Part shown: positions 10,729 through 20,897 of the stretch, in pieces | How the letters are laid out: every line of letters begins with the position of its first letter | Position numbering within the stretch: the stretch's first letter is position 1 | Origin: Hirundichthys speculiger | Taxonomy: Eukaryota > Chordata > Actinopteri > Beloniformes > Exocoetidae | NCBI GenBank assembly: GCA_018398805.1 | Contig: JAGFBZ010002123.1 | Location: 1-64,000, forward strand | Length of the DNA stretch: 64,000 nucleotides | Direction: 5' to 3' | The notes under the pieces: generated by a model | Seen by the model: only the letters and a program-made list of their open reading frames with translations | The model's database searches: none | Told to the model about the DNA's origin: nothing | Translations under genes and position numbers: made by a program

Positions 10729-12011
10729 TTATTCACATATACAGAGGCGTGCATAATTTTACATAATCATGCATAACACACAGGCCATGTCCCACAATGA
10801 CTTCACATGTTTACAGATTTGGCAGGGGCGTTCACCTTAATCATCATGACATCATGGCACCACCAGACACACAAGGTCACTTTGTTTACTTGGCCATATA
10901 GCTCGTTAAGCTAAAGCTTATCAGCTAACGCTAATCCTTATTCAATGATTTATACCTCACATCTGTCTTACAATGTCCTTAATTGAGCCATTGCTGGATT
11001 AACTCAGCCTTAACCACAGAATGTGCGCCTCATTCATTTTTTTTTCTGCACAGTCCATAGTCACGGCGTCAATGCTGAGGTCAGCGTGCCCCCGCTACTG
11101 TCCACCTGGCTGACTGTTTTTCCGCCATTGTTGTGTCTTGGTGGCCCGGAGCTGGCAGAATTGTTTTGAAACTCGGCTTTGTTGACATTCCAAATGAGGA
11201 ACACGCTCTGCTCTGTCTCTGTCCGTTTTTGACCCAACAAAAATAAGTTTTCCCTTTTAACATACACTAACTAACACAGATCTATTACCCAAAATTACTA
11301 ATACATTTTGTTTCTGATCCTTGACTAATCACACCCACATTTCATACCTTTCATTGATTAGGAATTGCTTACAAATCACGTAAATCACCTCTTCTTCTGT
11401 TACTTCTGTTTACATTACATCACCCAGCTGCTGCCTGATCTCTTCTCCTGTTTTTGTTATGACTCCGTAGCTCTGCCTGCAGAGTTGTTTGGGGATAACC
11501 AGTTAATCAACAAGTAGCCTAATTTATCAAAACCTTAATTCATAATTCGTTCGATTTATTTCCCCTCTATTATAGCAGTATCCTCATGGCTAATTATTCA
11601 TTTCTTTGGGACTTTTACCTTATAAACCCCATAATAATACTTATTCAGTTTTCATCCACTCCTACTCCTGTTTTGATAAACATATCAGTTGTTTTACATT
11701 CCATAGCACACAGTGACTCCACTCAGCCGCTGGGCAGCAGAGACTCACAGTCCTGATCCAAATCATACCGAATACATCTACAATACATCTTTCTGATCAA
11801 TCATCGGTTCTGATCATTGAATTATTGAATCACCCATGTCATTGCTTATAGACTGATTCCAAATCACATCAATTACCACTTTTTCTGTTACTCCACTCTG
11901 GCCTATGTACCTCCTCATGTCACATCCGTCTCTCCTTTAACACACAGAGTTAATAGTGATTATTGATTAGAAGCTGAGCTGATTCCAACGATCTCTCCGG
12001 GTCATTTGACA

Positions 12012-12495
12012 TCAGTCAGTTTAAAGCGATCTGATTTAATCATGTCCTCTCACTTGTGTGATTGTAATCCTTCATTTCAGTTTAAAATCAAATTCACAAA
12101 ATGAGAAAGAAAAATACTCCTTAAATCAATATCCAGAAATCACCGTGAAATCTCCCAATATCAACCTGTTTCAGTGGGATTTAATAACTAAAAACCTTAT
12201 TTGACAAATGAGCTATTTAGTTATTATAACAGAAGAAAATCTCAGTTATTGCTGCATATTCCTGCTTCTACATATACTCCAGTGTTTGTTCTTACTCTCA
12301 GAATAACACAGCTTGAACATTTGTAATTTTAATTTTAATTTGAATGAAGTGTGGAGCATGAATTATGACGAATTTCATAAATCTTTGGCATTGTTTCTAG
12401 AAATGTTAATATCAGCTGCTATGAAAGCTTCTCTAAGATGAACTACAAATGCGTTTACATCCCTGGACTAAAATAAATCTTTCTAAAACTTTCAG
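12012..12495 (+). other. Remaining 3' part of gene A intron 1
   Basis: From about 12045 the sequence aligns with gene B intron 1 (for example TTGTGTGATTGTAAT against TTGTGTGACCGTAAT near 20315). The retroelement therefore sits inside intron 1, and the gene A signal-peptide exon must lie left of the array, outside this window. Confidence 0.7.
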
Positions 12496-12597
12496 GATGA
12501 ATCAGGCGACCTTAAACAGATGGAGGGCTGTAACATGACGGTCAACTCCACCACGACGGTCAACTCCACCACGACCAACAGCTCTTTGTGCGAGAAA
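12496..12597 (+). CDS. Gene A exon 2, glycosylation module
   Basis: 102 bp, 34 codons, phase 0 at both ends; acceptor TTTCAG, donor GTAAAT. It begins DESGD, has Cys before and after a Ser/Thr/Asn-rich run, contains four sequons, and ends LCEK like the two gene B modules. Confidence 0.75.
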
Positions 12598-15235
12598 GTA
12601 AATGAACCCTTGTTCACTAAATTTTCTCAGTGATGTTGGACTGTTCGAGTCACTGTGATAAAACATGATCTGTAATTCAAACGGAGCCTATCTGAGTTCA
12701 TGACAAACTAGACATTATAGGATTCATTAATTCACATCTGTTGACGCTTTGTAGATCTGTGTCTTTCTGGTCTTTCGCCGTTGGATCTGTGCTATCTAGA
12801 CTGTATTGCAGTAGCACATCATGGTTCTGAAAGCAGAAAATGATGCAAAATGAATTATCTGTATCGCTTGTTTTGGCCTATTTTTCTTTCTTTAACCAGA
12901 AGTGGATGTGTCTGCAAAAAAGCCCCAGATGCAACATATTGTGACTGGTGCTGCCACCTAGTGGATAAAAATCGATTAAAAAGACATTTTAATGTAAAAA
13001 GACTTATGTAACAACTGGGATCTCTGGTCATCTGAGTGTTTATTTGTCCTTCAGTCTTTCTATGATGGCATTGATAATATTTCAATTTTACTTGGAGATA
13101 AAGGAATTCAGTTTTACAATAATAAAAGATTTACTTTGAAGTGCATTTGTATAACACAACATGCAATGCATTTGGTACTGAACTACAGTTTTTATTTATT
13201 TTCAATAACTTACTAACTGTGATGTCCACATTTTAGGCACCAGAACCAGGAAATGATCCCAAGGATGATGTAAAGGTAAGCTGACTTACAATTTTGGCAA
13301 ATGTTATTTGACACAAACATAAATGATGACAGTCGACAAGAGTGATAAAATTCATTCATAAACAGCCTTTCATGTGTAACATGGTTTACGGTAATGCCTG
13401 GTTCCCACTGAAAACCCACTGCCTCCTGCTGACAGAAAAGACAAAAAAAATAAAGACTTAAAAACCCAAAGGAACACTGGGAAGAGGCTGTTATTAGGCT
13501 GTTATTAGTGTAAGTTTTCTTTAGGGACCAAAACAACATGAATCAAACCAGTTTTGAGCCAGAACATAAAATGTGTTTGCAGAAAAATGATAATTAATTT
13601 TAATCCTGAGAGCTAAGACTTAAAAATATCATCCCACGTAATTGATTATATGGATGGTGTCCCTACACACAAATTTCCATCATGGCATCTCCGTCATGCG
13701 GCTGCCATCTTGTTATAGATTATAGAAGTCAACCACAGATGTCAAACAAACTGCTGTCAATATACAGAAAAAGAGGAGACTTTGTGGCCTCTGATTGGGA
13801 TCTGGATTCATATTTAAGCTTTTATCTCTTAACAGTTTCTGATATATTTTATGTTCTCTAACCTTCAAAGACTGCCAGCATTAACTTTACACTTGACAGA
13901 TGCATTATTTTAATATGTTCACATTATAGCACTATTGGATAATCAACAGGTTTTCCATAATTTTATGAACCAGTTTTTCTTAATGTATTTGTTTTACATT
14001 TCTTTTTGCAAGAATGAGTTCTAGCATTTCTCATACTGATGTCCTAGTTTGATAATTGGATCTTTTATTTCAACTGAAGCTTTTACAATGTTTTTAGAAT
14101 ACTGTTGTTTCAAGTTAGTTTAGTGTTTCCTTTTTTGTTTTTAATAAAATTTTTATTCATTGCAATTTCAGCACCGTGAAGCACGTGCGACACCGCTTGA
14201 AACCATTACACAGGATGACCCAGAGGTAGGTGAAACACATCATGTTACAAGAGGAAACTCTTTAAAACTGCACCATGAAGGCAGTAAATAATAATAAAGA
14301 TCTGAAGGAGTTGTTCTGGATTGTGGAGATCTGGGATTTTTCAAGGAAGCTGGGTTTGACCTATTCTACTGAGGTCATTTTTTTGGCACAGAAATGACAA
14401 ACCAGGTGTAACTAATCCTAGTATGTACGTATTTGGGGCTTTCTGAAGCAGACCGTGAGGTCGATCACAGATTCACTGATTCAGACATGGTGAGAGGTGT
14501 CACTTACACTCACCGCCCACTTTATTAGGTCCACCTGTCCAACTGCTCATTAACACAAATTTCTAATCAGCCAATCACATGGCAGCAACTCAATGCATTT
14601 ATTCATGTAGACCTGGTCAAGATGATCTGCTGCAGTTCAAACCAGCATCAGAGTGGAGAAGAAAGGTGACTTTGGTGACTGGAACAAAACCACTGTGATC
14701 CCAAGCTTCATGAAAAATTCATAGTGAGATTATGGATATTGGAGGGCGGAGTTATCGCACCAGCAGCCCATTCAGAATTATTTTTGTAATTTAAAATGAT
14801 GTTGGGGAGTTCTGTGGAAGAAACACTGAAGAAATTATTAAAACTTAATATATACTTGATGCATTGTGGGATTAACTGAGCTCATTATATTGTATTTGGA
14901 CAGCACAGCAAAATGATGATATTAGGGTCATGACTTCAGACACAGTAATGTGTAGTGTGTATAGATTTTATTTGTATATTTATTTAAGACCTTTTAACCA
15001 ACATCATGTATTATGTTTCAAATATAGATTGATTTACCTGAATTCGATGATCTGAGAATTCTTGGATATCCAGCCGTACCAGACCCTGACCCGTTCTATG
15101 ACCGTATAATTATTGCCAGGTAAGACACTAACCAACTAACTAACTAGAGTAAGAAACTAAGCTTTGAGATGTCTATTTTGAATGACAAAGTAAAGAGCTT
15201 TTATTTTGGATTTTTCTCTTTTTTTCTCCAGATAA
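12496..15235 (+). CDS. Gene A: secreted acidic N-glycosylation-rich protein, 5' exon missing from window
   Basis: Unrecognised gene, paralogue of gene B (19977-26860). Coding exons are 12496-12597, 13237-13275, 14172-14225, 15028-15119 and 15232-15235. The first three introns are phase 0, and the last is phase 2 with TAA following at once. The visible part encodes 96 residues: a Cys-flanked module with four N-X-S/T sequons, a 13-residue Asp/Lys/Pro piece ending DPKDDVK, an 18-residue HREA...DDPE piece, and a Pro/Asp-rich C terminus with PDPDPFYD. The signal-peptide exon is expected left of the retroelement. Short phase-0 exons and acidic, Pro-rich composition recall SCPP genes, but no SxE phosphosite clusters are seen. 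It could still be expressed if the large intron is spliced. Confidence 0.7.
13237..13275 (+). CDS. Gene A exon 3, 13-residue acidic piece
   Basis: 39 bp, reading APEPGNDPKDDVK, acceptor TTTTAG, donor GTAAGC. It matches gene B exons 3 and 6 in length, phase and sequence. Confidence 0.78.
14172..14225 (+). CDS. Gene A exon 4
   Basis: 54 bp, 18 codons starting HREA, acceptor ATTTCAG, donor GTAGGT. It has the same length and phase as gene B exon 4 (RREA start). Confidence 0.75.
14505..14681 (+). mobile_element. Tc1/mariner-like 5' end fragment
   Basis: Contains CACTCACCGCCCACTTTATT at the start, then sequence that I recall as the 5' end of a common fish Tc1-like family, up to its start-codon region (GAAGAAAGGTGACTTTG). 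The transposase body is missing. It lies in gene A intron 4. Confidence 0.6.
15028..15119 (+). CDS. Gene A exon 5, C-terminal Pro/Asp-rich piece
   Basis: 92 bp (30 codons plus 2), acceptor AATATAG as in gene B exon 8, donor GTAAGA. The sequence (IDLPEFDDL, PDPDPFYD) differs strongly from gene B exon 8, and the following intron is phase 2. Confidence 0.7.
15232..15235 (+). CDS. Gene A last exon, stop codon
   Basis: After a CTCCAG acceptor the first base completes AGA (Arg) and TAA follows at 15233-15235. The rest is 3' UTR, similar to the gene B last exon (CAGCAATGAAGACG against CAGAAATGAAGATG). Confidence 0.6.
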
Positions 15236-15317
15236 AACAGCAATGAAGACGCAAACCAAAGGATTTTAACAAATGAGGGAATGTCAGGTTATCTGACTTG
15301 TTTTTCACTTCTCTTTA

Positions 15318-15323
15318 AATAAA
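15318..15323 (+). terminator. Gene A poly(A) signal
   Basis: AATAAA inside a run of overlapping AAATAAATAAAAATAAAA, about 85 bp after the stop, in the same place as the gene B signal. Confidence 0.65.
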
Positions 15324-15350
15324 TAAAAATAAAAGTCTGTCTGGTGAGAA

Positions 15351-15960
15351 AATGTCTTTATCCACCAAGTGATAAGGATTAAAAAAAAAACAAAACAAAA
15401 CATGTATTTGGGTGAAATGAGTCAGCAGAGAAGTTAAACTTGTAACTGTGGAAGGGATAGCAGGTTGACACAAGCTGTGGGTTTATGGATGAACAATAAG
15501 TTCTACAAAACCCAGTTTACAACTTGAATAAACTCACTTTTTTTTGTGGGTAAGCTTATTCTGTTGTTAGAAGTTAAAGTAAGCACTAAAAGTAAGGAAA
15601 TTTGTGTAGTTTATTTCTTTGTTGTCCCAGTGGGCCTGAATGTATTGAATTCATAATATAATGTGATATAATATATGATGCAACGTCCTCACAGAGCTAC
15701 ACTGGACATCATGGCAGAGGCCCTTAAGAGATAAGAACACGTGGATGTGACGTAACAGAGAGATCAAACAAGAGTAAATCTTGGACAGTGCTGTAAAAGT
15801 GAATTAACAACCTCCACATCTATGGGGCATCCCCTGAACTAAAGACTACAAATGGTTTTTTGTGTTGCTTTAAAGAGCCTGAGAGCCAGTTTGAATGTAT
15901 TTGCGCCATTCAGCTCCGTAGCAGCACAAAGGTTTAGTCAACATGGAGAGAGACTTCCTA
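15351..15960. repeat. Duplicated block matching the CDV3 3' UTR
   Basis: Tracts such as TTTATCCACCAAGTG, ATGAGTCAGCAGAG, AGCAGGTTGACACAAGCTG and AAAGAGCCTGAGAGC recur with few changes at about 27027, 27101, 27145 and 28048, downstream of gene B in the CDV3 3' UTR. The order is the same. This marks gene A plus flank as a tandem duplicate of gene B plus flank. Confidence 0.75.
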
Positions 15961-16080
15961 CAGCCTTCCTGGAGAGATGTTTCAGGTATGTCCAACTGGG
16001 ATGAGGTCACACACCTTGGTATTTCCTAGGAAGAGCTGGAGAAGGCGGCTGGGTAGAGGGAGGTCTGAGGCTGCCCCAAA
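15961..16080 (+). mobile_element. Non-LTR retrotransposon 3' tail fragment
   Basis: AAGAGCTGGAGAAGGCGGCT and flanking TAGAGGGAGGTCTG match the tail of the LINE fragment at 47285-48030 (AAGAGCTGAAGGAAGTGGCT). It is short and heavily decayed. Confidence 0.45.
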
Positions 16081-16180
16081 ACCCCAATTTAGACAAATGG
16101 AGGTGGGTGGCTGGCACACCCAGACATGAAGACAACACCACTGAAGTTTTCAGGCAAACCTAGTGATAAATTAATCTTGA

Positions 16181-16212
16181 ATATATATATATATATATAT
16201 ATGTATATAATA

Positions 16213-16271
<59 letters not shown>
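16181..16271. repeat. (TA)n microsatellite
   Basis: About 90 bp of almost pure TA/AT with a few GT interruptions. Confidence 0.95.
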
Positions 16272-16273
<2 letters not shown>

Positions 16274-16389
16274 ATCTACTCTGATCATGAGCTTTGAGCA
16301 TGTAGCTAAGCTGTCTGCTGTTGGCAAAATCAATATCAATGTTTTTTCTTTAAATTTTAAGTCAGTGAGATTGTGAATAGTTGTTTGTC

Positions 16390-16470
16390 TATATGTGGCC
16401 CTGTGATGGACTGGTGACCTGTCCAGGGTGGACCCCTGCTTTTCTCCCGGATAGCTGGGATCAGGGGCGA
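16390..16470 (+). mobile_element. tRNA-derived SINE tail fragment
   Basis: Contains CCCTGTGATGGACTGGTGAC and CCTGTCCAGGGTGGACCCC, the 3' body of the Mermaid/HE1-like SINE that is also present near 36550 and 37915. Confidence 0.6.
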
Positions 16471-17310
16471 TTCTAGGGTCAGAGCTTTAGGGGTGCTGAG
16501 CCCCTAATTAGCCCCACCACAACCCACAAGTAAATTTAGTGAGAAGAGAATGATATCATTAGGCAGGGTCGTTTTCATTTTCATTCTTAAAATGAAAAAG
16601 AAAAAGAATATGTCGATAGTTAATATTGTGTTGTTTGGACATAAGTGGTTGCTGGTGAGTAAAAAGTAAAAGCATGAATCCACGCTGTAATTAGGTGTTT
16701 TAAGGGCCCAAAAAGAGGCAAAACAAAATAAATAAAAAGTAAGGTTTGTTGGTGGTTAGTACTGCGTGGTGCCACCATGCACTACTAACCACCAACAATG
16801 GATGGTTGGGGTGTTATTTTTGAGTTTTTAAAAGAGTGGGCCACACCGGCGGCACACGTATGGGCCGCGGAGATAGGGCACTGGAATCCCCTGGCAAGCC
16901 AAGGGAGATCACGGACCACCGCGCAATGCTCGGCCCGTGATCCCCCTTGGCTGGCAAGGGAGAGAGCGAGCCTCTGCGCGGTGCGGATCTGGCGCGTGCA
17001 ATGGGACCGTCTGCTGCCCATAGCAGCGGTCCCGGCGCCATCCAAGCACCAGGCTCCCCGTGGTTCCCCGAGGGGACCCACTGAAGATTTGACAGTGTGT
17101 GACCTCTTTATATACTACTTTTCTCACGTGCCATCAGTGACGTCACATTGTAAAGCCACGTGAGGGAGCTCCCATGGAAATTTCCTTCAGGGTTGTCATG
17201 ACAACACTGTACGTGTTGACGCGTCTTTGCGCAGAGCCCGCACGCACGCCGGTCTACCAGCGCAAAGTCGCGCACAGAGGCGCTTACTGGCTGATGCAGG
17301 ACGCTGTTGA
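16465..17310. mobile_element. Possible hAT-type element with strong hairpins
   Basis: Begins CAGGGGCGATTCTAGGGTC, a hAT-like terminus; a second start of the same type (CAGGGGCGTCACTAGG) appears at 17313 in the same orientation. No matching right end or target duplication was found. The interval contains two inverted repeats, 16747-16797 and about 16887-16960, and is GC-rich compared with its surroundings. Confidence 0.35.
16747..16797. repeat. Inverted repeat, 25-bp arms
   Basis: Left arm TGTTGGTGGTTAGTACTGCG(TGGTG) pairs with the right arm ending ACTAACCACCAACA with two mismatches and essentially no loop. Confidence 0.85.
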
Positions 17311-17817
17311 CCAGGGGCGTCACTAGGTTTAGGGGAGGCTTAGCCCCCAAGAGATGCACAGGATGTGAGCGAATGTAGCGTGTGAGCACAACATTTCACA
17401 AACAGCTAATAAAGACTGAGAAATAATTTATTAATATTATTATTTCAGTCTGTTTTATACAATACAGTATAAGTATACAGTATAAGTCTTATATCTGCTT
17501 GCTCTCCTTCTCTCTCTGTGATAACTTGATCTTCCTCTGCCTCTTGATCCATCCCTGGATCCCCTTGCTCTCTGACTTGACCTTGCCTGTGATCACACAA
17601 TGAGTTGAATTAATAACTGATCAACATAGAGCCTAATGCCATAACTTTCGCTCACAGCACAATAATTGTTTGTTCCCAAATATTTTGAAGTTGCACAGAT
17701 TACATTTTGGGCACATATGTGACTAAAATGGTTGTAATTTCAAGCCCTGAAAAATATATTACTTAATTACTTGAATTAAAGTAATACAAAGATACTCTTG
17801 AAAATATTTGGGTCAGG

Positions 17818-17819
<2 letters not shown>

Positions 17820-17900
<81 letters not shown>
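17820..17900. repeat. (TA)n microsatellite
   Basis: About 80 bp of uninterrupted AT dinucleotide. Confidence 0.95.
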
Positions 17901-17902
<2 letters not shown>

Positions 17903-18772
17903 TTGCTTTCTCCACTTTCTAATCATTACACTCCTCAATAAAAGCTCAAGTTAAATTAGTCTTAATATGAATATGAAATATGAAACATTTCAGTCACGGT
18001 GAACCATATGAGTTCCATAAAATTCCAAGGCTGTCTGCATCTCAAATGTCTCTATCCTGTGAAATCCTTTAGACTCACCTTTCTGGTAAAGGTCTCTCCC
18101 CTCTCACTCCCTGTGCTCCTCTACCCCTCTGCCCTGACTCCTACAGGTCAATAGGGGAGGTGGAGTGATTATTATTAGTGTATTATTATTATCCACTGAT
18201 GATAATTATACTGAATTAGCTCAGCTCAAGTGAGAAACACAGCTGATGCTCCGGAATGAAGCCATCCCAAAGATAGTATATTGTAAAAAAAAATAGTGCA
18301 CAGACGTGCGCAGAGATTGTCTGTAGTGTGCAAACTAGGTTTTTATTTGTCAGCCAGGGAGCACTTGGTTCATTAATTACACGGGACTTTCTGCTGTTAG
18401 CTGGGGGCTGGAGCTAACTAACTGTTACTATCAGCAGTGATCAATACTTACTGTCTTGAAAAACTTTCTTATGTCCATCCTTCAGTGAGTCATGTTCTTC
18501 TACTCATGCGGTTCGAGTCGGCTCTGTGTGCTTCGGGGTCCACACGGGAGTGCAAGCAAGGTCGCAGGGAAAACGTGGACTGGATTTTCAGTGATGTGGG
18601 CGTTCTCAATATGAACAAGTGGAATGGATTGGATAACGACGCACTGACAGATTTATGATCATATTTAAGTGAATAGTGACAGGTTACACAATTATTTATT
18701 TAAACTCATATTCTGGTCACTTCATATTGAATTTGTCAGCGCTTTTTGTAAAAAAAACAAAAAAAAAAAAAA

Positions 18773-18776
<4 letters not shown>
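17901..18776. other. Intergenic stretch, no gene recognised
   Basis: Between the gene A flank and the gene B promoter. I see only chance frames, for example 18437-18658, with no splice or codon support. Confidence 0.5.

Positions 18777-18825
<49 letters not shown>
18777..18825. repeat. (TA)n microsatellite after an A-run
   Basis: An A-rich run at 18750-18774 leads into about 48 bp of TA. Confidence 0.95.
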
Positions 18826-18828
<3 letters not shown>

Positions 18829-18974
18829 GAACGACTATCCATCCTGGACAGGAAGCCCCGCCCAGAGCCATCTGATTGACAGCTCAGTCCACCAAGCATT
18901 TTGTCATTGCTTTATCCTTGTGTCACAGGAGTGCCAAAAAGGAAAAGCAAATGCAATACGAAAATTAAAGATGA

Positions 18975-19290
18975 TTTTCCTTTTCATTTATTTATTTCTC
19001 TTTACATTTCCACATTTATTTATTTATTTCCCTTTATATTTCCACATTTATTTATTTATTTCCTTTTATATTTCCACATATATTTATTTATTTCTCTTTA
19101 TATTTCCACATATATTTATTTATATATTTATTTCTCTTTATATTTCCACATATATTCATTTATTTATTTATTTATTTCTCTTTATATTTCCACATTTATT
19201 TATTTATGTATGTCTCTTCATATTTCCACATTTATTTATTTATTTATTTATTTCTCTTTTTATTTCCACATTTATTTATTTATTTATTAA
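18975..19290. repeat. Minisatellite, about 7 units of 40-60 bp
   Basis: Repeated TTTATTTCTCTTTATATTTC + CACA with a variable number of TTTA steps between units. It gives spurious long frames rich in Ile/Tyr/Phe on the plus strand. It ends about 250 bp before the gene B TATA box. Confidence 0.9.
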
Positions 19291-19538
19291 TGTGGCACTC
19301 CTATCGCTCCATATAAAATAGGCCTAATTAATAAACTGTTCCTCTGTCAAAATTAAAGGAACATTTTGGAGTTAAATCAATAATAGGTGTATTATTAGAT
19401 GGTGAGGAGAGTAAACTTTCATGAGGGACAAAAACAATCTGAATTGAAGCACTTTTGAGTTGCACATAATGTTAGCACCCGACCAGCATCAAAATCAGTT
19501 CCTCAAACAAACTTAAACTTTTGTGAGCATAGAGAGTT

Positions 19539-19548
19539 TATAAAAAGG
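19539..19548 (+). promoter_or_regulatory. Candidate TATA box of gene B
   Basis: TATAAAAAGG, about 400 bp upstream of the first ATG. The distance allows an untranslated first exon, as SCPP-type genes have; a possible donor (CAG/GTAGTG) follows near 19560. Not proven. Confidence 0.4.
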
Positions 19549-19976
19549 TCTGGCTGTACAGGTAGTGTCTTACCTGACGTCTACTTACCTTTACTGCCAT
19601 GTTAAGTCTATACAAATCGACAAATGTCACACAATTTACTGTCAATAGATGCGAAAGGGTGAGTTATAATTAATTTTGCTTACAGCTTTTTTTGTGACTT
19701 GTACAGAGGGACTATCAATTTTTACTAGACAGTTTCTAGTGGAATCCTGATAAATGAATCATGAATCTAAAAACATTATTTATTCTGATCATGTGGTTTG
19801 TGCAGGAAATTAAACCATCTGCTGTTATCTTAAAAAAAAGAAAGAAAAAAAATCTCAGTGAGTGAGTTGGACTTTGATATTAAGTTACGAGTGAAACATA
19901 AAACCAAACTCCACAGCTTTACGCTGATACAACAAAGCAGATGCAGGGACAGACAGGACGACTGTCTACATTCAAG

Positions 19977-20063
19977 ATGAGAGGACTTATTTTACTTGGT
20001 TTGGTCGGATATGTCCTGGCAAATCCACTGCCAGGAAACACGACAGCAGTGAACTTGTCGTCG
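19977..20063 (+). CDS. Gene B exon 1, signal peptide
   Basis: 87 bp, 29 codons. Hydrophobic core GLILLGLVGYVLA with a cleavage-like LA/NP junction, then two sequons (NTT, NLS). Donor GTAAAG, phase 0. Confidence 0.78.
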
Positions 20064-20825
20064 GTAAAGAAAAGTCTCTTTTTTTTTAAAATAAGTCTTT
20101 TACTATATTTTTCTGCATGCATAATTTATTCCTCTGAGATTTCTAAATAATGGTTATATTAATTGTTATTTATAATCTCAGAGATTCAAATTATTCTGTG
20201 ATCCAATTACTGAAATGTATTCCTTTCCTAAACAAAAACTCAAATGATTTTTTTAGTAAATAACATGTATTATCATTACATACATTTCCAAAGCAATGTT
20301 TCCTCCTCCTTTGTGTGACCGTAATTCTTGATTATTTCAATTTAAAATAAACCACAATAGATAAAGTAAGATAAAATTAAAAAATAATCACATTTTCTGA
20401 AATGATCCTCCAGAAGTGAATAAAAATATCCTAATATCATCCTATTTCAGTGATAATTAGAAAAGCAAAGCACAACAGTTCCCCCATATAACAATTTACA
20501 GATTGTGATAAAATCCGCATTCTGGATCAGATCTGGATCAGCCTTTGAAATTTGATAGAGTTTTGGGCAATAATTAACGGAGATATTGAGAAACAAAATT
20601 TTTGGCCCCATTGGCCGCAATGTTATTACCTCCGCCAAGGAGGTAATGTTTTTGCCGGCGTTTATCTGTCTGTTTGTTTGTCTGTCTGTCCTGTGTGCAA
20701 GATAACTTAAAAGGTTATGGATGGATTTTGATTAAATTTTCAGGAGTCGTCAGAAATGTGAAAAGGAAGAACTGATTTAATTTTGGGTGTGACATATATA
20801 TATATATATGGGTGTGAAAAAAAAA

Positions 20826-20897
<72 letters not shown>

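Larger units (their letters stand above)
2756..12011 (-). mobile_element. LTR retroelement, LTR - gag/pro - LTR, no visible pol
   Basis: Read on the minus strand, the 5' LTR is 9694-12011, followed by the primer-binding site, a broken gag-like coding region, a protease-like region, about 1.6 kb without coding capacity, a purine tract and the 3' LTR (2756-4976). LTR ends are TG...CA. No reverse transcriptase, RNase H, integrase or envelope coding is visible in 4977-6607, so the copy looks non-autonomous. The Lys3 primer site suggests an ERV-like or Ty3-like element; the superfamily cannot be fixed without pol. The right edge falls in intron 1 of gene A, antisense to it. A second internal region lies left of the 3' LTR, so the unit is part of a tandem array or of a misassembly. 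Confidence 0.8.
9694..12011 (-). repeat. Long terminal repeat (right; 5' LTR)
   Basis: 2318 bp, TGTAAAAT...TTTGACA on the plus strand. The right edge is fixed where similarity to the left LTR stops and sequence homologous to gene B intron 1 begins. It contains a TATA-like box, two CCAAT boxes and an AATAAA in the expected minus-strand order. Confidence 0.88.

Noticed and set aside
16785..17163. GC-rich frames on both strands
   Set aside because: High GC makes stops rare; both strands are open equally, and the stretch is a hairpin-rich repeat.
18901..19321. Long frames rich in Ile, Tyr and Phe
   Set aside because: They lie in the TTTA/CTTTATATTTCCACA minisatellite; the repeats keep frames open by chance.
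19941..19976. Upstream in-frame ATG of gene B
   Set aside because: It would put 12 polar residues before the signal peptide; the ATG at 19977 gives a normal signal sequence.
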